Source: Hyphomonas sp.
GTDB lineage: Bacteria; Pseudomonadota; Alphaproteobacteria; Caulobacterales; Hyphomonadaceae
Assembly (NCBI GenBank): GCA_024743015.1
Contig: JANSXJ010000093.1
Location: 1 to 11,364, forward strand
Direction of reading: 5' to 3'
DNA: 11,364 nucleotides
In this document: piece after piece, positions 1-7,399 of the stretch
Layout: each line of letters starts with the position of its first letter
How positions within the stretch are numbered: the stretch's first letter is position 1
Position numbers and translations under genes: made by a program
Notes under the pieces: model-generated
Databases searched by the model: none
What the model was told of the DNA's origin: nothing
The model's input: only the letters and a program-made list of their open reading frames with translations

Positions 1-1039
1 CGGCTAGCGCAATACCGCGCGCCAGTGACGGACGAATGTAGTCGCCCTCATTCACTGTCGATTTCGCCGAGCTGCCGATGAAATAGTCATATTGTTCGAA
101 ATTGGCCCATTCATCATTCGGTGAGAATGATGGATGCGTTTCGGATGTGCCCTTGATCTGGGTAATTTCCACGATGGGCTCGTTGCGAAGCCGGGTGAGG
201 GCATAGGTCTCGGTGAGGGGTTCGCCGTCATAGGTCTGCAGCGCGAACATTTCGCCATTAGAGCCATTCGAATTGTGCGGAATGGCGAGAGAGTCGATAC
301 CTGTTTCGCGCTGGCGATCCATCCACGTCCACAGATCTTCCGGATTGGTTGAGTCCAGCGTCGAGAAGATTTGCTCAGGTGCCTGATCTCTGAAAATGAC
401 GTTTCGATGCAGGTTCGCGGCGGAGCCGTCTTGTTGGCTGACCACAGTCATCGCGGTGAATTCATAACCGGCAAAAGTCGTGAACTCTCCTGGTTTGTTG
501 TGGCGCTCGGCGGCGTCGATCGTTTGGGCCCAGATCTGGTTCATGTGAGCCTGATCCCGGATCTCTTCGATTGGCTGTCCGAGTACAAATGAGATGCCGA
601 TGTTTCGGAAGGTTTCAGCCGAGGCGGTAGCATCGTCGCCAAAAGCAGCCTGGGCTGTCAGCGTCTTGGAAAGGGGATGGTTTGGATCGTCCATGAACGG
701 AATGACGCCCAGATATTCGCCATGGTCCGTGACGGCCAAAAAGTCGAGGGGAGGGCCCTTGAGCTGGATTTCGTAGCCTGCATCATGCGGGATGGTCTCA
801 CCCTTCGCGAAACGGTAGGCATCGTCCGGCGATCGGCGCGTTGCAAAGATATAGGCGTCGAAACTGTTCCCGGTGTGAACATGCAGGTCACCGAAATAGG
901 CGTTCTTGGTCGGCGTGCGTTCTACTTTGCTTTCGACCTCTGGAGTTTCTGAAGCGCCATTGGCTCTAACCTCTGGTTCAGGTGTTGAGCAAGCTGAGAT
1001 TGCGACTCCCAAAAGCGCAATGATTCCGACTCTTTTCAT
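1..1039 (-). CDS. DUF3604-family lipoprotein, PHP-like metallohydrolase (partial, C-terminus beyond window)
   Basis: The frame is open from an ATG at 1039 to the window edge, giving 346 residues with no stop; the C-terminal part is outside. GGAGGG at 1045-1050, 5 bases from the ATG, supports the start. Residues 1-17 form a short lipoprotein signal: K2-R3, a hydrophobic run, then I14-S15-A16-C17, so an envelope lipoprotein is expected. The DUF3604 metal-site motifs visible are GDLHVHT (H53, H55), TDHGEY (D105, H106) and PHN (H255), the pattern of PHP/amidohydrolase-like enzymes; the SDSH motif would lie past the edge. The protein is a close paralogue of the one at 1905-3809, with shared blocks such as NSFDAYIF, DAYRFAKGET and TLDSTNPEDLW. 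It follows the Crp-type regulator on the same strand after 88 bases and may be cotranscribed with it. The substrate is unknown; hydrolase chemistry is inferred from the motifs. Confidence 0.9.
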   Translation of the reverse strand, partial: MKRVGIIALLGVAISACSTPEPEVRANGASETPEVESKVERTPTKNAYFGDLHVHTGNSFDAYIFATRRSPDDAYRFAKGETIPHDAGYEIQLKGPPLDFLAVTDHGEYLGVIPFMDDPNHPLSKTLTAQAAFGDDATASAETFRNIGISFVLGQPIEEIRDQAHMNQIWAQTIDAAERHNKPGEFTTFAGYEFTAMTVVSQQDGSAANLHRNVIFRDQAPEQIFSTLDSTNPEDLWTWMDRQRETGIDSLAIPHNSNGSNGEMFALQTYDGEPLTETYALTRLRNEPIVEITQIKGTSETHPSFSPNDEWANFEQYDYFIGSSAKSTVNEGDYIRPSLARGIALA

Positions 1040-1127
1040 TGTGACCCTCCGTTTCCTTCCCAAGGGTAGAGTGCGGCCCATTTCTATATTTGTCCATATT
1101 GACGCGATGGGAGGTCTGACCGGGCGT

Positions 1128-1802
1128 CTATTTTGTTCGTGGGTTTAGCCATGCTGCCAATGCTGATCTGTCGTGAATGGTCACGTTTCCGTATCCGCGT
1201 TCAATCAAGCCGAGGCGCTCCAGTTTGGCGAGGGCGGTGTTCATGGACGCACGCGACACGCCGAGCGTTGAGGCCAGATCAGACTGTCTGAACTTCAATT
1301 TCGGGATAAGGTTGCCGCCCGGAGCGAGGATCAGGAGAAACTTGGCTGCGCGTTCGAGCAAAGGCAAGCTGCGCACGGCATGCAGCATTTCCAGAATCAG
1401 GTGCGAGCGCATGAGTGTGGTCTGCATCAGCGCTTGCATGTATTGCGGATCCTCGCGGCACAGCGCCTTGAAGCGCGGCGCGGGAATCTCCAGGATCGTG
1501 GTTGGCCCGACTGCGGAAATGTCGTGGGTTCTTGGCAGGTTTGTGAAGACTGTGAAGTCGCCAAATGTGTGCCCTGGGCCGATATAGGATGTCAGGACAA
1601 AGCTTCCGTCGGCGCTGTATATTCCGGCCTGCGCCGCCCCGTCTTCGATGATGGAGATGCCGGGATTGTCATCACCGCGACTGTGGACGAATTGGCCATC
1701 CGAGAAGGTGCGTCGAAGGCCTACGGAGCGAAGCTGTGCCACGCATTCAGAGGGTAGGAGGTCAAGGTAAGGCGTGGCTTGAAACTGCGCAAAATCAAAC
1801 AT
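1128..1802 (-). CDS. Crp/Fnr-family transcriptional regulator
   Basis: A 224-residue cytoplasmic DNA-binding regulator. Residues about 13-110 form a cyclic-nucleotide-binding-type beta barrel, including GDFTVF (81-86) and P90-R91-T92. Compared with E. coli CRP, the glutamate after the conserved glycine is aspartate and the RS pair is RT, so cAMP binding is uncertain. Residues about 115-145 resemble the long dimerisation helix. The C-terminal winged helix (about 168-211) has a clear Crp-type helix-turn-helix: SDLASTLGVSRASM, then LAKLERLGLIE. No FNR-like N-terminal cysteine cluster is present. The ATG at 1802 is preferred over an in-frame TTG at 1862 because it gives the normal family length, although no strong ribosome site precedes it. 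The gene lies between two DUF3604 genes and diverges from the operon at 1905-5617, so it is probably their local regulator. The effector is unknown. Confidence 0.9.
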   Translation of the reverse strand: MFDFAQFQATPYLDLLPSECVAQLRSVGLRRTFSDGQFVHSRGDDNPGISIIEDGAAQAGIYSADGSFVLTSYIGPGHTFGDFTVFTNLPRTHDISAVGPTTILEIPAPRFKALCREDPQYMQALMQTTLMRSHLILEMLHAVRSLPLLERAAKFLLILAPGGNLIPKLKFRQSDLASTLGVSRASMNTALAKLERLGLIERGYGNVTIHDRSALAAWLNPRTK

Positions 1803-1808
1803 GAGAGA

Positions 1809-1828
1809 AATGTCGCATTTTTGACATT
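1809..1828. promoter_or_regulatory. Candidate operator for the adjacent Crp/Fnr-type regulator
   Basis: A perfect inverted repeat, AATGTC (1809-1814) and GACATT (1823-1828), with an 8-base AT-rich spacer, lies between the divergent regulator and the DUF3604 operon. Its inner layout TGTC-N8-GACA has the same 16-base span as a CRP site (TGTGA-N6-TCACA). It ends a few bases upstream of the regulator ATG, and its right arm overlaps a TTGACA hexamer for the rightward operon. It could therefore serve both autoregulation and control of the operon. Binding is inferred. Confidence 0.5.
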
Positions 1829-1850
1829 CTTTCTCAAGCCAACCTGTTAC
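1821..1850 (+). promoter_or_regulatory. Candidate sigma70-type promoter for the DUF3604-PPIase-HupE operon
   Basis: TTGACA at 1821-1826 is a perfect -35 hexamer. An 18-base spacer leads to a weak -10 candidate, TGTTAC (1845-1850). Transcription would start near 1857, leaving a leader of about 48 bases before the ATG at 1905. The weak -10 and the palindrome centred roughly 38-40 bases upstream of that start resemble promoters dependent on a Crp-type activator, but repression is equally possible. Confidence 0.35.
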
Positions 1851-1904
1851 GACTTTTCCCAAGAGAGAAAAGACGAGTCGTGCAGGCTCGCTGGGGAGGA
1901 AATT

Positions 1905-3809
1905 ATGAAGATGACCCGTTCAGTATCGATTGTCGCGCTTGTGGTGGCGATGACGGCATGTAGTTCACAGGATCCCGTCACCGAGGACGTTGCCGCTGTC
2001 GACACCGCTCCCCAGGGAGCCAGCACGACGGCCGAATACGCTGTCACACGAAACGCATATTTCGGCGACTTGCACATCCACACCCGCAACAGTTTCGACG
2101 CGTATATCTTCAATGTTCGCCGAACAGCCGACGATGCCTATCGCTTTGCCAAAGGCGAAACCGTCCAGCACCCGTCCGGCTTTGACATGAACATCGCGGG
2201 CGGTCCGCTCGATTTCTATGCCGTAACGGATCACGCTGAATATCTCGGCATTCTTCCAGCCATGAATACCCCGGGGACCGAGCTGAGCGAACTTCCTCGC
2301 TCGAAAGACATGTTCTCGACCGATCCAGCGAAGATCACAGCAGCATTCCAGGGCGTCGGCGCATCAGTTCGATCTGGAGAAAAAATTGACGACATGTACG
2401 ACCAACCCCTGATCAACTCGGTCTGGTTGGAGAATATCGATGCCGCAGAGCGACATAATGAGCCGGGCGTGTTCACGACGTTTGCTGCTTACGAGTATAC
2501 CTCAGTGACGACGAACAGCGAAGACGGAACCTTTGGTGGCGGGAACCTTCACCGGAACGTATTCTTCAAGGACGCGGCCCCAGCGCGTGCATTCTCAACC
2601 CTGGACTCAACCAATCCAGAAGATCTCTGGGACTGGATGGATGCCCAGCGCGCCGAAGGTTATGAGGCGATAGCAGTTCCGCATAACCCAAACGTATCTG
2701 ACGGTCAGATGTTCAAGCTGGAGACCTATGACGGTGCGCCGCTGACGGCGGACTATGCTGATCAACGCATGCGAAATGAACCACTGGTCGAAGTCACGCA
2801 AGTCAAAGGCACGTCTGAAACTCATCCGGATCTTTCACCCAACGATGAGTGGGCAGATTTTGAAATCTACACGCGTCTGCTCGGGTCATATGATGTCTCT
2901 GCTACCAATGGCAGCTACGTTCGCGAGGCCTATGGCCTTGGATTGAAGCTTGAAGAGGATGAAGGCTTCAATCCCTTCAAATTCGGCCTCGTCGCTGCAT
3001 CGGATAGCCACGTGGTCGGCGGCGCTTATGCGGAAGACGACTATTGGTCCAAGGTTGGCATTGTAGATGGTCTACCCGTCAATCGCGGGTCTGTGCCATT
3101 TGACCGCGAAAAAAGTTGGGAAGAGCAGCCGGTCACACAACAAACCCAAAACGCGACTGAATGGTTCTCGCGCTGGTCTGCGTCCGGATTGACCGGGGTT
3201 TGGGCGGAAGAGAACACGCGCGAGTCGATCTTCGACGCGTTCCGGCGCAAAGAAACATTTGCGACGACGGGCCCGCGCATGAAGGTGCGGTTCTTTGCAA
3301 GTTTCGAGTTCGACGAAGATCTCACGAGCGATCCGGATCTGGCCGGCAAGGCTTACGCCCAAGGCGTTACAATGGGAAGCGACCTGATCGGAGATGGCCG
3401 CGCGCCATCCTTCCTCGTCTGGGCGCTGCAGGATCCGAACGCAGCGCCATTGCAGCGCGCACAAGTGGTAAAAGTCACCAGCAGTGACGAGCAAGTCTTT
3501 GATGTGGCGTGTCATACCGGGTCGCCAGATCCCGAAACTCATCGCTGTCCGGACAATGGCGCCGAAGTCGATCTCACCACGTGTGCCCCGACAGGCGAGG
3601 GCGCAGCCGAGTTGAAAACGATTTGGAGCGATCCAGGCTTTGATCCCTCAGAACGCGCAACTTACTATGTGCGCGTCTTGGAAAACCCCACGTGTCGCTG
3701 GTCGACCTGGGAAGCGTTAGCAGCCGGGACACCGCCGCGACCTGATGTGCCTCAAACACTCCAGGAGCGCGCCTATACGTCTCCCATCTGGTACACACCC
3801 GGCAACTAG
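1905..3809 (+). CDS. DUF3604-family lipoprotein, PHP-like metallohydrolase
   Basis: A complete 634-residue protein. The ATG at 1905 is chosen because GGGGAGGA (1893-1900) lies 4 bases upstream and because it gives a lipoprotein signal: K2, R5, a hydrophobic stretch 7-16, then M16-T17-A18-C19. The upstream in-frame extension to a TTG at 1779 has neither feature. The four motifs expected of a PHP/amidohydrolase-like metal centre are all present: GDLHIHT (H57, H59), TDHAEY (D109, H110), PHN (H260) and SDSH (D367, H369). The length fits the DUF3604 family. The protein is probably anchored in the envelope and hydrolyses an unknown substrate; family function is not established, so catalysis is inferred. 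It heads an operon with a foldase gene starting immediately after its TAG and a HupE-like gene. It is a close paralogue of the leftward gene at 1-1039. It is probably controlled by the divergent Crp-type regulator. Confidence 0.93.
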   Translation: MKMTRSVSIVALVVAMTACSSQDPVTEDVAAVDTAPQGASTTAEYAVTRNAYFGDLHIHTRNSFDAYIFNVRRTADDAYRFAKGETVQHPSGFDMNIAGGPLDFYAVTDHAEYLGILPAMNTPGTELSELPRSKDMFSTDPAKITAAFQGVGASVRSGEKIDDMYDQPLINSVWLENIDAAERHNEPGVFTTFAAYEYTSVTTNSEDGTFGGGNLHRNVFFKDAAPARAFSTLDSTNPEDLWDWMDAQRAEGYEAIAVPHNPNVSDGQMFKLETYDGAPLTADYADQRMRNEPLVEVTQVKGTSETHPDLSPNDEWADFEIYTRLLGSYDVSATNGSYVREAYGLGLKLEEDEGFNPFKFGLVAASDSHVVGGAYAEDDYWSKVGIVDGLPVNRGSVPFDREKSWEEQPVTQQTQNATEWFSRWSASGLTGVWAEENTRESIFDAFRRKETFATTGPRMKVRFFASFEFDEDLTSDPDLAGKAYAQGVTMGSDLIGDGRAPSFLVWALQDPNAAPLQRAQVVKVTSSDEQVFDVACHTGSPDPETHRCPDNGAEVDLTTCAPTGEGAAELKTIWSDPGFDPSERATYYVRVLENPTCRWSTWEALAAGTPPRPDVPQTLQERAYTSPIWYTPGN

Positions 3810-4643
3810 ATGAAGCGTTGGATTCAAGAGCCTCTGGTTCACTTCGTACTGCTCGCCATCCTTATCTTCGGAGCGCATCAAGTGGTCACATCGGGGCGTT
3901 CGTCGTCCGAGCGAACCATCGTAATCACGCAAGCCGAAATGGAGCGGCTTGCATCCTTGTACGCGGTCGAGTCAGGGTCGCTCCCGACTGAACAGGACAT
4001 GCGCGCCATCATCGTCGACCAGGTTCAGCAGGAGGCGCTCGCACGCGAAGCCACCCGCCTCGGTATGGCCGAGGATGATACGGTTGTGCAGCGCCGGCTG
4101 GCGCAGAAGATGACATTCATGCTTTCGGACCTCGGGCAAATCGATCCGCCGTCAGATGACGTTTTGCAAGACTGGCTGACAGAACACGCGGATCGGTTTG
4201 CACAACCTCTTCGACTATCATTCGATCATATCTATTTCTCTTCCGACAACGATCCCCGTATGGAGAGTTTGCTGACTGAACTCTCTGAAGATCCGAACAT
4301 GAATTGGCGAAACACGGGCGATCCTTTCATGCTTCAGCGTCGTTATGCTGATCTTCCAGACCGCGAAATCGTTCGGTTGTTCGGCGGGCAGTTTCTCGAA
4401 GGGTTGCAAGCCTTGTCGCCGAGTGAGGACGAAACTTGGCAAGGTCCCGTTCGTTCCGCCCTCGGAACGCACCTTGTTAGGATCACAGAGCGGGCCGACG
4501 CCCGGATGCCACCCCTCGACGAGGTTAGAGCAGCCGTTCTGCAAGATTGGACCGAGGCTGAACAAAGACGCCGCACTGCTGAAGAAATCAATACGATCGT
4601 AAATCGCTACGACGTGGTCATTGAAGGGGTGACCAAAAATTGA
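3810..4643 (+). CDS. Membrane-anchored parvulin-like peptidyl-prolyl cis-trans isomerase
   Basis: A 277-residue protein. A short basic N-terminus and one hydrophobic segment (about 9-27, no cleavage site) indicate an inner-membrane anchor with the rest in the periplasm. Residues about 40-130 are helical and SurA/PpiC-like (ITQAEMERL, then repeated charged helices). Residues about 135-228 fit a parvulin domain, with LRLSFDHIYF at the start, GGQFLEGLQAL around 192-202 and GPVRSALGTHLVRITE (H221) at the end, followed by the typical PPLDEVRAAV helix. The domain is divergent, so chaperone activity without isomerase activity is possible. The ATG abuts the TAG of the DUF3604 gene and has no evident ribosome site, which suggests reinitiation by the same ribosomes. 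The end overlaps the HupE-like gene by 4 bases. Its likely client is the exported operon partner; that link is inferred from position. Confidence 0.85.
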   Translation: MKRWIQEPLVHFVLLAILIFGAHQVVTSGRSSSERTIVITQAEMERLASLYAVESGSLPTEQDMRAIIVDQVQQEALAREATRLGMAEDDTVVQRRLAQKMTFMLSDLGQIDPPSDDVLQDWLTEHADRFAQPLRLSFDHIYFSSDNDPRMESLLTELSEDPNMNWRNTGDPFMLQRRYADLPDREIVRLFGGQFLEGLQALSPSEDETWQGPVRSALGTHLVRITERADARMPPLDEVRAAVLQDWTEAEQRRRTAEEINTIVNRYDVVIEGVTKN

Positions 4644-5617
4644 GACTGCTGCTTTGCATTCTGGCAGGCTTCTGCTGCGTCGTTGCTCTGTCGCCGGCGG
4701 CAACAGCTCATGAAGTAAACCCGGCCTTCCTGGAATTGGCAGAAACCGAGCCCGGGCAGTTCAATGTCGTCTGGAAGCAGCCACTCAAGGATGGTCGCCG
4801 GCTAAAGCTAGATCCCGTCTTCCCTGAGGACTGCGAAGCGTCCCCAATGATGCTCGAGGGCGCGGTTGGAGCCGTTGTGGCCCGTTGGACGTTATCCTGC
4901 ACGTTAGACGAGGGCGAAATCAGGATTGATGGCTTGGACCGGACTTTGACCGATGTCTTTGTACAGATTCACCGCATCGATGGCAGTGTCACCTCAGTCG
5001 TTTTGAAGCCTGCAGCGGCAGCGTTCGAACTCGGTGAGGTAACATTCGACGCGCCACTGTTCGCCTATTTCCGCATAGGCGTGGATCACATCATTTTCGG
5101 CTATGACCATCTCTTGTTTGTGCTGGGGCTTTGTCTCCTCGTTCGGCCGTCGCAACTATTGCTCACAGTCACTGCTTTCACGGTCGCGCATTCGATAACA
5201 CTGGGCCTCTCGACTCTCGCAGGTGTGACGCTGCCAGGTCCTCCGGTTGAAGCGGTCATCGCCCTAAGCCTGATCCTGCTCGCGCGTGAGGCCATTACGC
5301 TTCAGCGAGGAGGGCAATCCCTGACCAGCCAATTTCCGTGGGCGATCGCGTTCGGTTTTGGCTTGATCCATGGATTCGGGTTCGCGGGCGCGCTGGCAGA
5401 TATCGGTTTGCCAAAGGATCAGGAAGTTTGGGCCTTGCTCTTGTTCAATCTGGGCGTTGAAGCGGGTCAGGTTGCGTTCGTGGTGGTGCTCGCTGTGGTC
5501 GCCATCGGCATCGCTTATGTCGCCCGCAACTGGCTCAGTCGAGGCAAGGTCGCCGCGGCTTATCTCGTGGGAGTCTCTGGAACAGTCTGGCTGGTCGAGC
5601 GCGCAGTTGCATTCTAA
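4640..5617 (+). CDS. HupE/UreJ-family membrane protein
   Basis: A 325-residue protein. A cleavable signal peptide (1-23, ending A21-T22-A23) precedes a periplasmic domain of about 115 residues, then roughly six or seven membrane segments from about 140 to 322. The membrane core carries the HupE/UreJ_2 signature: VDHIIFGYDHLLF (H150, D156, H157), FTVAHSITL (H184), LIHGFGFAGAL (H244) and FNLGVEAGQ (E274). Family members are linked to nickel or cobalt handling for hydrogenase and urease, but neither enzyme is encoded here, so another metal or role is possible. The start is a TTG at 4640 overlapping the previous stop (TTGA), with AAGGGG at 4624-4629 about 10 bases upstream. It is probably translationally coupled and may supply metal to the DUF3604 enzyme, which is inference. 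It converges with the gene ending at 5637, leaving only 19 bases and no visible terminator. Confidence 0.9.
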   Translation: MRLLLCILAGFCCVVALSPAATAHEVNPAFLELAETEPGQFNVVWKQPLKDGRRLKLDPVFPEDCEASPMMLEGAVGAVVARWTLSCTLDEGEIRIDGLDRTLTDVFVQIHRIDGSVTSVVLKPAAAAFELGEVTFDAPLFAYFRIGVDHIIFGYDHLLFVLGLCLLVRPSQLLLTVTAFTVAHSITLGLSTLAGVTLPGPPVEAVIALSLILLAREAITLQRGGQSLTSQFPWAIAFGFGLIHGFGFAGALADIGLPKDQEVWALLLFNLGVEAGQVAFVVVLAVVAIGIAYVARNWLSRGKVAAAYLVGVSGTVWLVERAVAF

Positions 5618-5636
5618 TTGCGGCTGCAGACCAGTT

Positions 5637-7265
5637 CTATTCCTCGACCAGCGTAGGTGGACGTCCGCCCTTCAGATAGACCTCTTTGACCTTGCGCTGC
5701 GGGCAGGTGATCTGAGAGTCTGATTGCGCTGCGATGGCGTTTGTTTCCAGGCGATCCAAGCGCTGATCTACGGTCGTCAGATTCAGGCTTTTCGGTGAGT
5801 TGGCAACAACAAGATCGAATGTTTCAGACATCGGTGTAGGACCGGGGCCCTCATGTTGACCTCTCAGGTACCAGACACTGCCACGGTCTTCCAGATTGAT
5901 GGGCGGTGCAAAGAAGCATTCCGCGCGATCCGTTACGGTCCAGCTCATCTGCTCAAGTCCGTAAGTGTGGCGATACAGCAGGAACGCAGGTAGCGTCCAA
6001 GCAGTAACGACGAGCGTCTCATCCGGCTCCATTTCCTCTGCTGCAGTCATGAGCTCTTGGGAGATATCTCTTGGTGAAGCTGACGGAGTGAAGAAGTGGT
6101 TATAGCGGTACCACGTCACCGAACCGATATTCATCAATAGGACGGCGGAGAAAACGATCCATTTGGTTCGGTGGGGGAGCTCCGAGATCAGTTTCTCCAG
6201 CGTGTAAGCGGCCATCAACATCGCGATCGGCAGAACATATAAGGCCAGGCGGGAAATGATTGGATAGATTTGCGCGGCGGAGAAAAGAAAGCCGACAAAA
6301 ATCGGTGACACAATGAGGGCAACTTCCCACGCCGACCGCTTCGCGACGATGACGCTGCCGACAACCAGCATAATGACAAAGGAATAGGCCGACTCACGGC
6401 CCACCATTGGGGTTAGCGTGTCCTGGATGATTTCAATATACCAGGCGAAATCACCGAGGCTGGTTGGCGGGAACGGGGCGAAGTGACGATTGAAAAAGTG
6501 CCCGGTTCCACCTTCATCAAATCCTGAATTGTCGATCTGAACCTGAAACGCCGAAAGCGCCGGTATGAGATAGATCAGTCCAGCAACGACTCCGCTTACG
6601 GCGATTATTGTGACGGCTGTCCAACGACGTTCCAATAGAGCCTTCAATCCCAATACGCCGCCAATACCGCCAATCACCATGGGTGCCGCCATCGCAAAGC
6701 AGCTGCCTGCAATGAAGGTTAGCCCGAGAAGCGCCGTGTCTTTGACTGACCAGTCATCATTCTCAAGAAATCGCAGCCCCTGCTTGAGCAAGAGCACGGC
6801 CAGCAAAAGGTCGAACACATAGGGTTTGATCTCGGCCGAATAGTAAACCGGCATATAGGAGAACGCGAAGGCAAAGACGGTGATGAAGACTACGGCCGGA
6901 GAAAACCTCTCCTGGACCATTCGCCAAAACAGAACAAATGCTGCCAATCCCGCCAGGAGCGATGGCAATCGCGCCCCATATTCGAGGTTTTGCGTGGCGG
7001 TCCAAAAGCCATCGGACAGCATCATCCAGACTGGAGGAGCAAATTGGCGATAATCCAGAGCTTGGAAAAAGTCGCCGCCATCTCGGCTGATAAAGTTCAG
7101 CGCAATCGTTGCTTCGTCGAGCCATAGCATGCGACCGAACCCAAAATGAATCAGCCGAAGTGTGACACCAAAGAGTAGCGCCCCGAGGATCAAGTGGTGC
7201 CAGCGGACCGCGCGCAGCCAATTTTGCGCACGTTGATAGACTGGAGTTTTATCCAGTTGATTCAT
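5637..7265 (-). CDS. Polytopic GT-C glycosyltransferase (GT39/PMT_2-like)
   Basis: A 542-residue inner-membrane protein. About eleven or twelve hydrophobic segments fill residues 25-390, followed by a soluble, probably periplasmic, C-terminal region of about 150 residues. The first extracytoplasmic loop carries W48-L49-D50-E51, where GT-C enzymes have their catalytic acidic residue. ARLPSLL (98-104) and SAEIKPY (143-149) match conserved loops of the PMT_2/ArnT-like family. Such enzymes transfer sugars from polyprenyl-phosphate donors to lipids, glycans or proteins outside the membrane; donor and acceptor cannot be read here. AGAGGA at 7271-7276, 5 bases before the ATG, fixes the start. The GT2 gene lies upstream on the same strand after a 134-base gap, so the two may form one unit, with GT2 possibly making the lipid-linked sugar. 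That coupling is inferred. Confidence 0.85.
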   Translation of the reverse strand: MNQLDKTPVYQRAQNWLRAVRWHHLILGALLFGVTLRLIHFGFGRMLWLDEATIALNFISRDGGDFFQALDYRQFAPPVWMMLSDGFWTATQNLEYGARLPSLLAGLAAFVLFWRMVQERFSPAVVFITVFAFAFSYMPVYYSAEIKPYVFDLLLAVLLLKQGLRFLENDDWSVKDTALLGLTFIAGSCFAMAAPMVIGGIGGVLGLKALLERRWTAVTIIAVSGVVAGLIYLIPALSAFQVQIDNSGFDEGGTGHFFNRHFAPFPPTSLGDFAWYIEIIQDTLTPMVGRESAYSFVIMLVVGSVIVAKRSAWEVALIVSPIFVGFLFSAAQIYPIISRLALYVLPIAMLMAAYTLEKLISELPHRTKWIVFSAVLLMNIGSVTWYRYNHFFTPSASPRDISQELMTAAEEMEPDETLVVTAWTLPAFLLYRHTYGLEQMSWTVTDRAECFFAPPINLEDRGSVWYLRGQHEGPGPTPMSETFDLVVANSPKSLNLTTVDQRLDRLETNAIAAQSDSQITCPQRKVKEVYLKGGRPPTLVEE

Positions 7266-7360
7266 CCTGTTCCTCTTATGGTTCCGCAGTGAACACTCAA
7301 ACTCTTACAAGGTTTTCGTGTAAATCCTAGTAGAAACAAGGCGACGGAGGAAACAATCGA

Positions 7361-7379
7361 TCAAACGCATGATGTTTGA
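7361..7379. repeat. Short inverted repeat between the two glycosyltransferase genes
   Basis: TCAAAC (7361-7366) and GTTTGA (7374-7379) form perfect 6-base arms around a 7-base spacer in the 134-base gap (7266-7399). On the leftward strand no T tract follows, so it would be a weak terminator at best. It could instead be a regulator site for the GT-C gene. The rest of the gap shows only the AGAGGA ribosome site of that gene. Confidence 0.3.
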
Positions 7380-7399
7380 CCCACCGACATCAGGATAGG

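Noticed and set aside
134..1148. Several short rightward frames at the left end
   Set aside because: They are antisense to the partial DUF3604 gene, which is continuously open and conserved in sequence.
1803..1862. Upstream TTG start extending the Crp-type regulator by 20 residues
   Set aside because: The extension would cross the palindrome and promoter region, adds residues unusual for the family, and has no ribosome site.
1779..1904. Upstream extension of the rightward DUF3604 protein to a TTG
   Set aside because: It would bury the lipoprotein signal and ignore the strong GGGGAGGA site just before 1905.
3072..3542. Leftward open frame of 156 codons, with others antisense to the DUF3604 gene
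   Set aside because: It is fully inside a conserved gene on the other strand and shows no motif or ribosome site of note.
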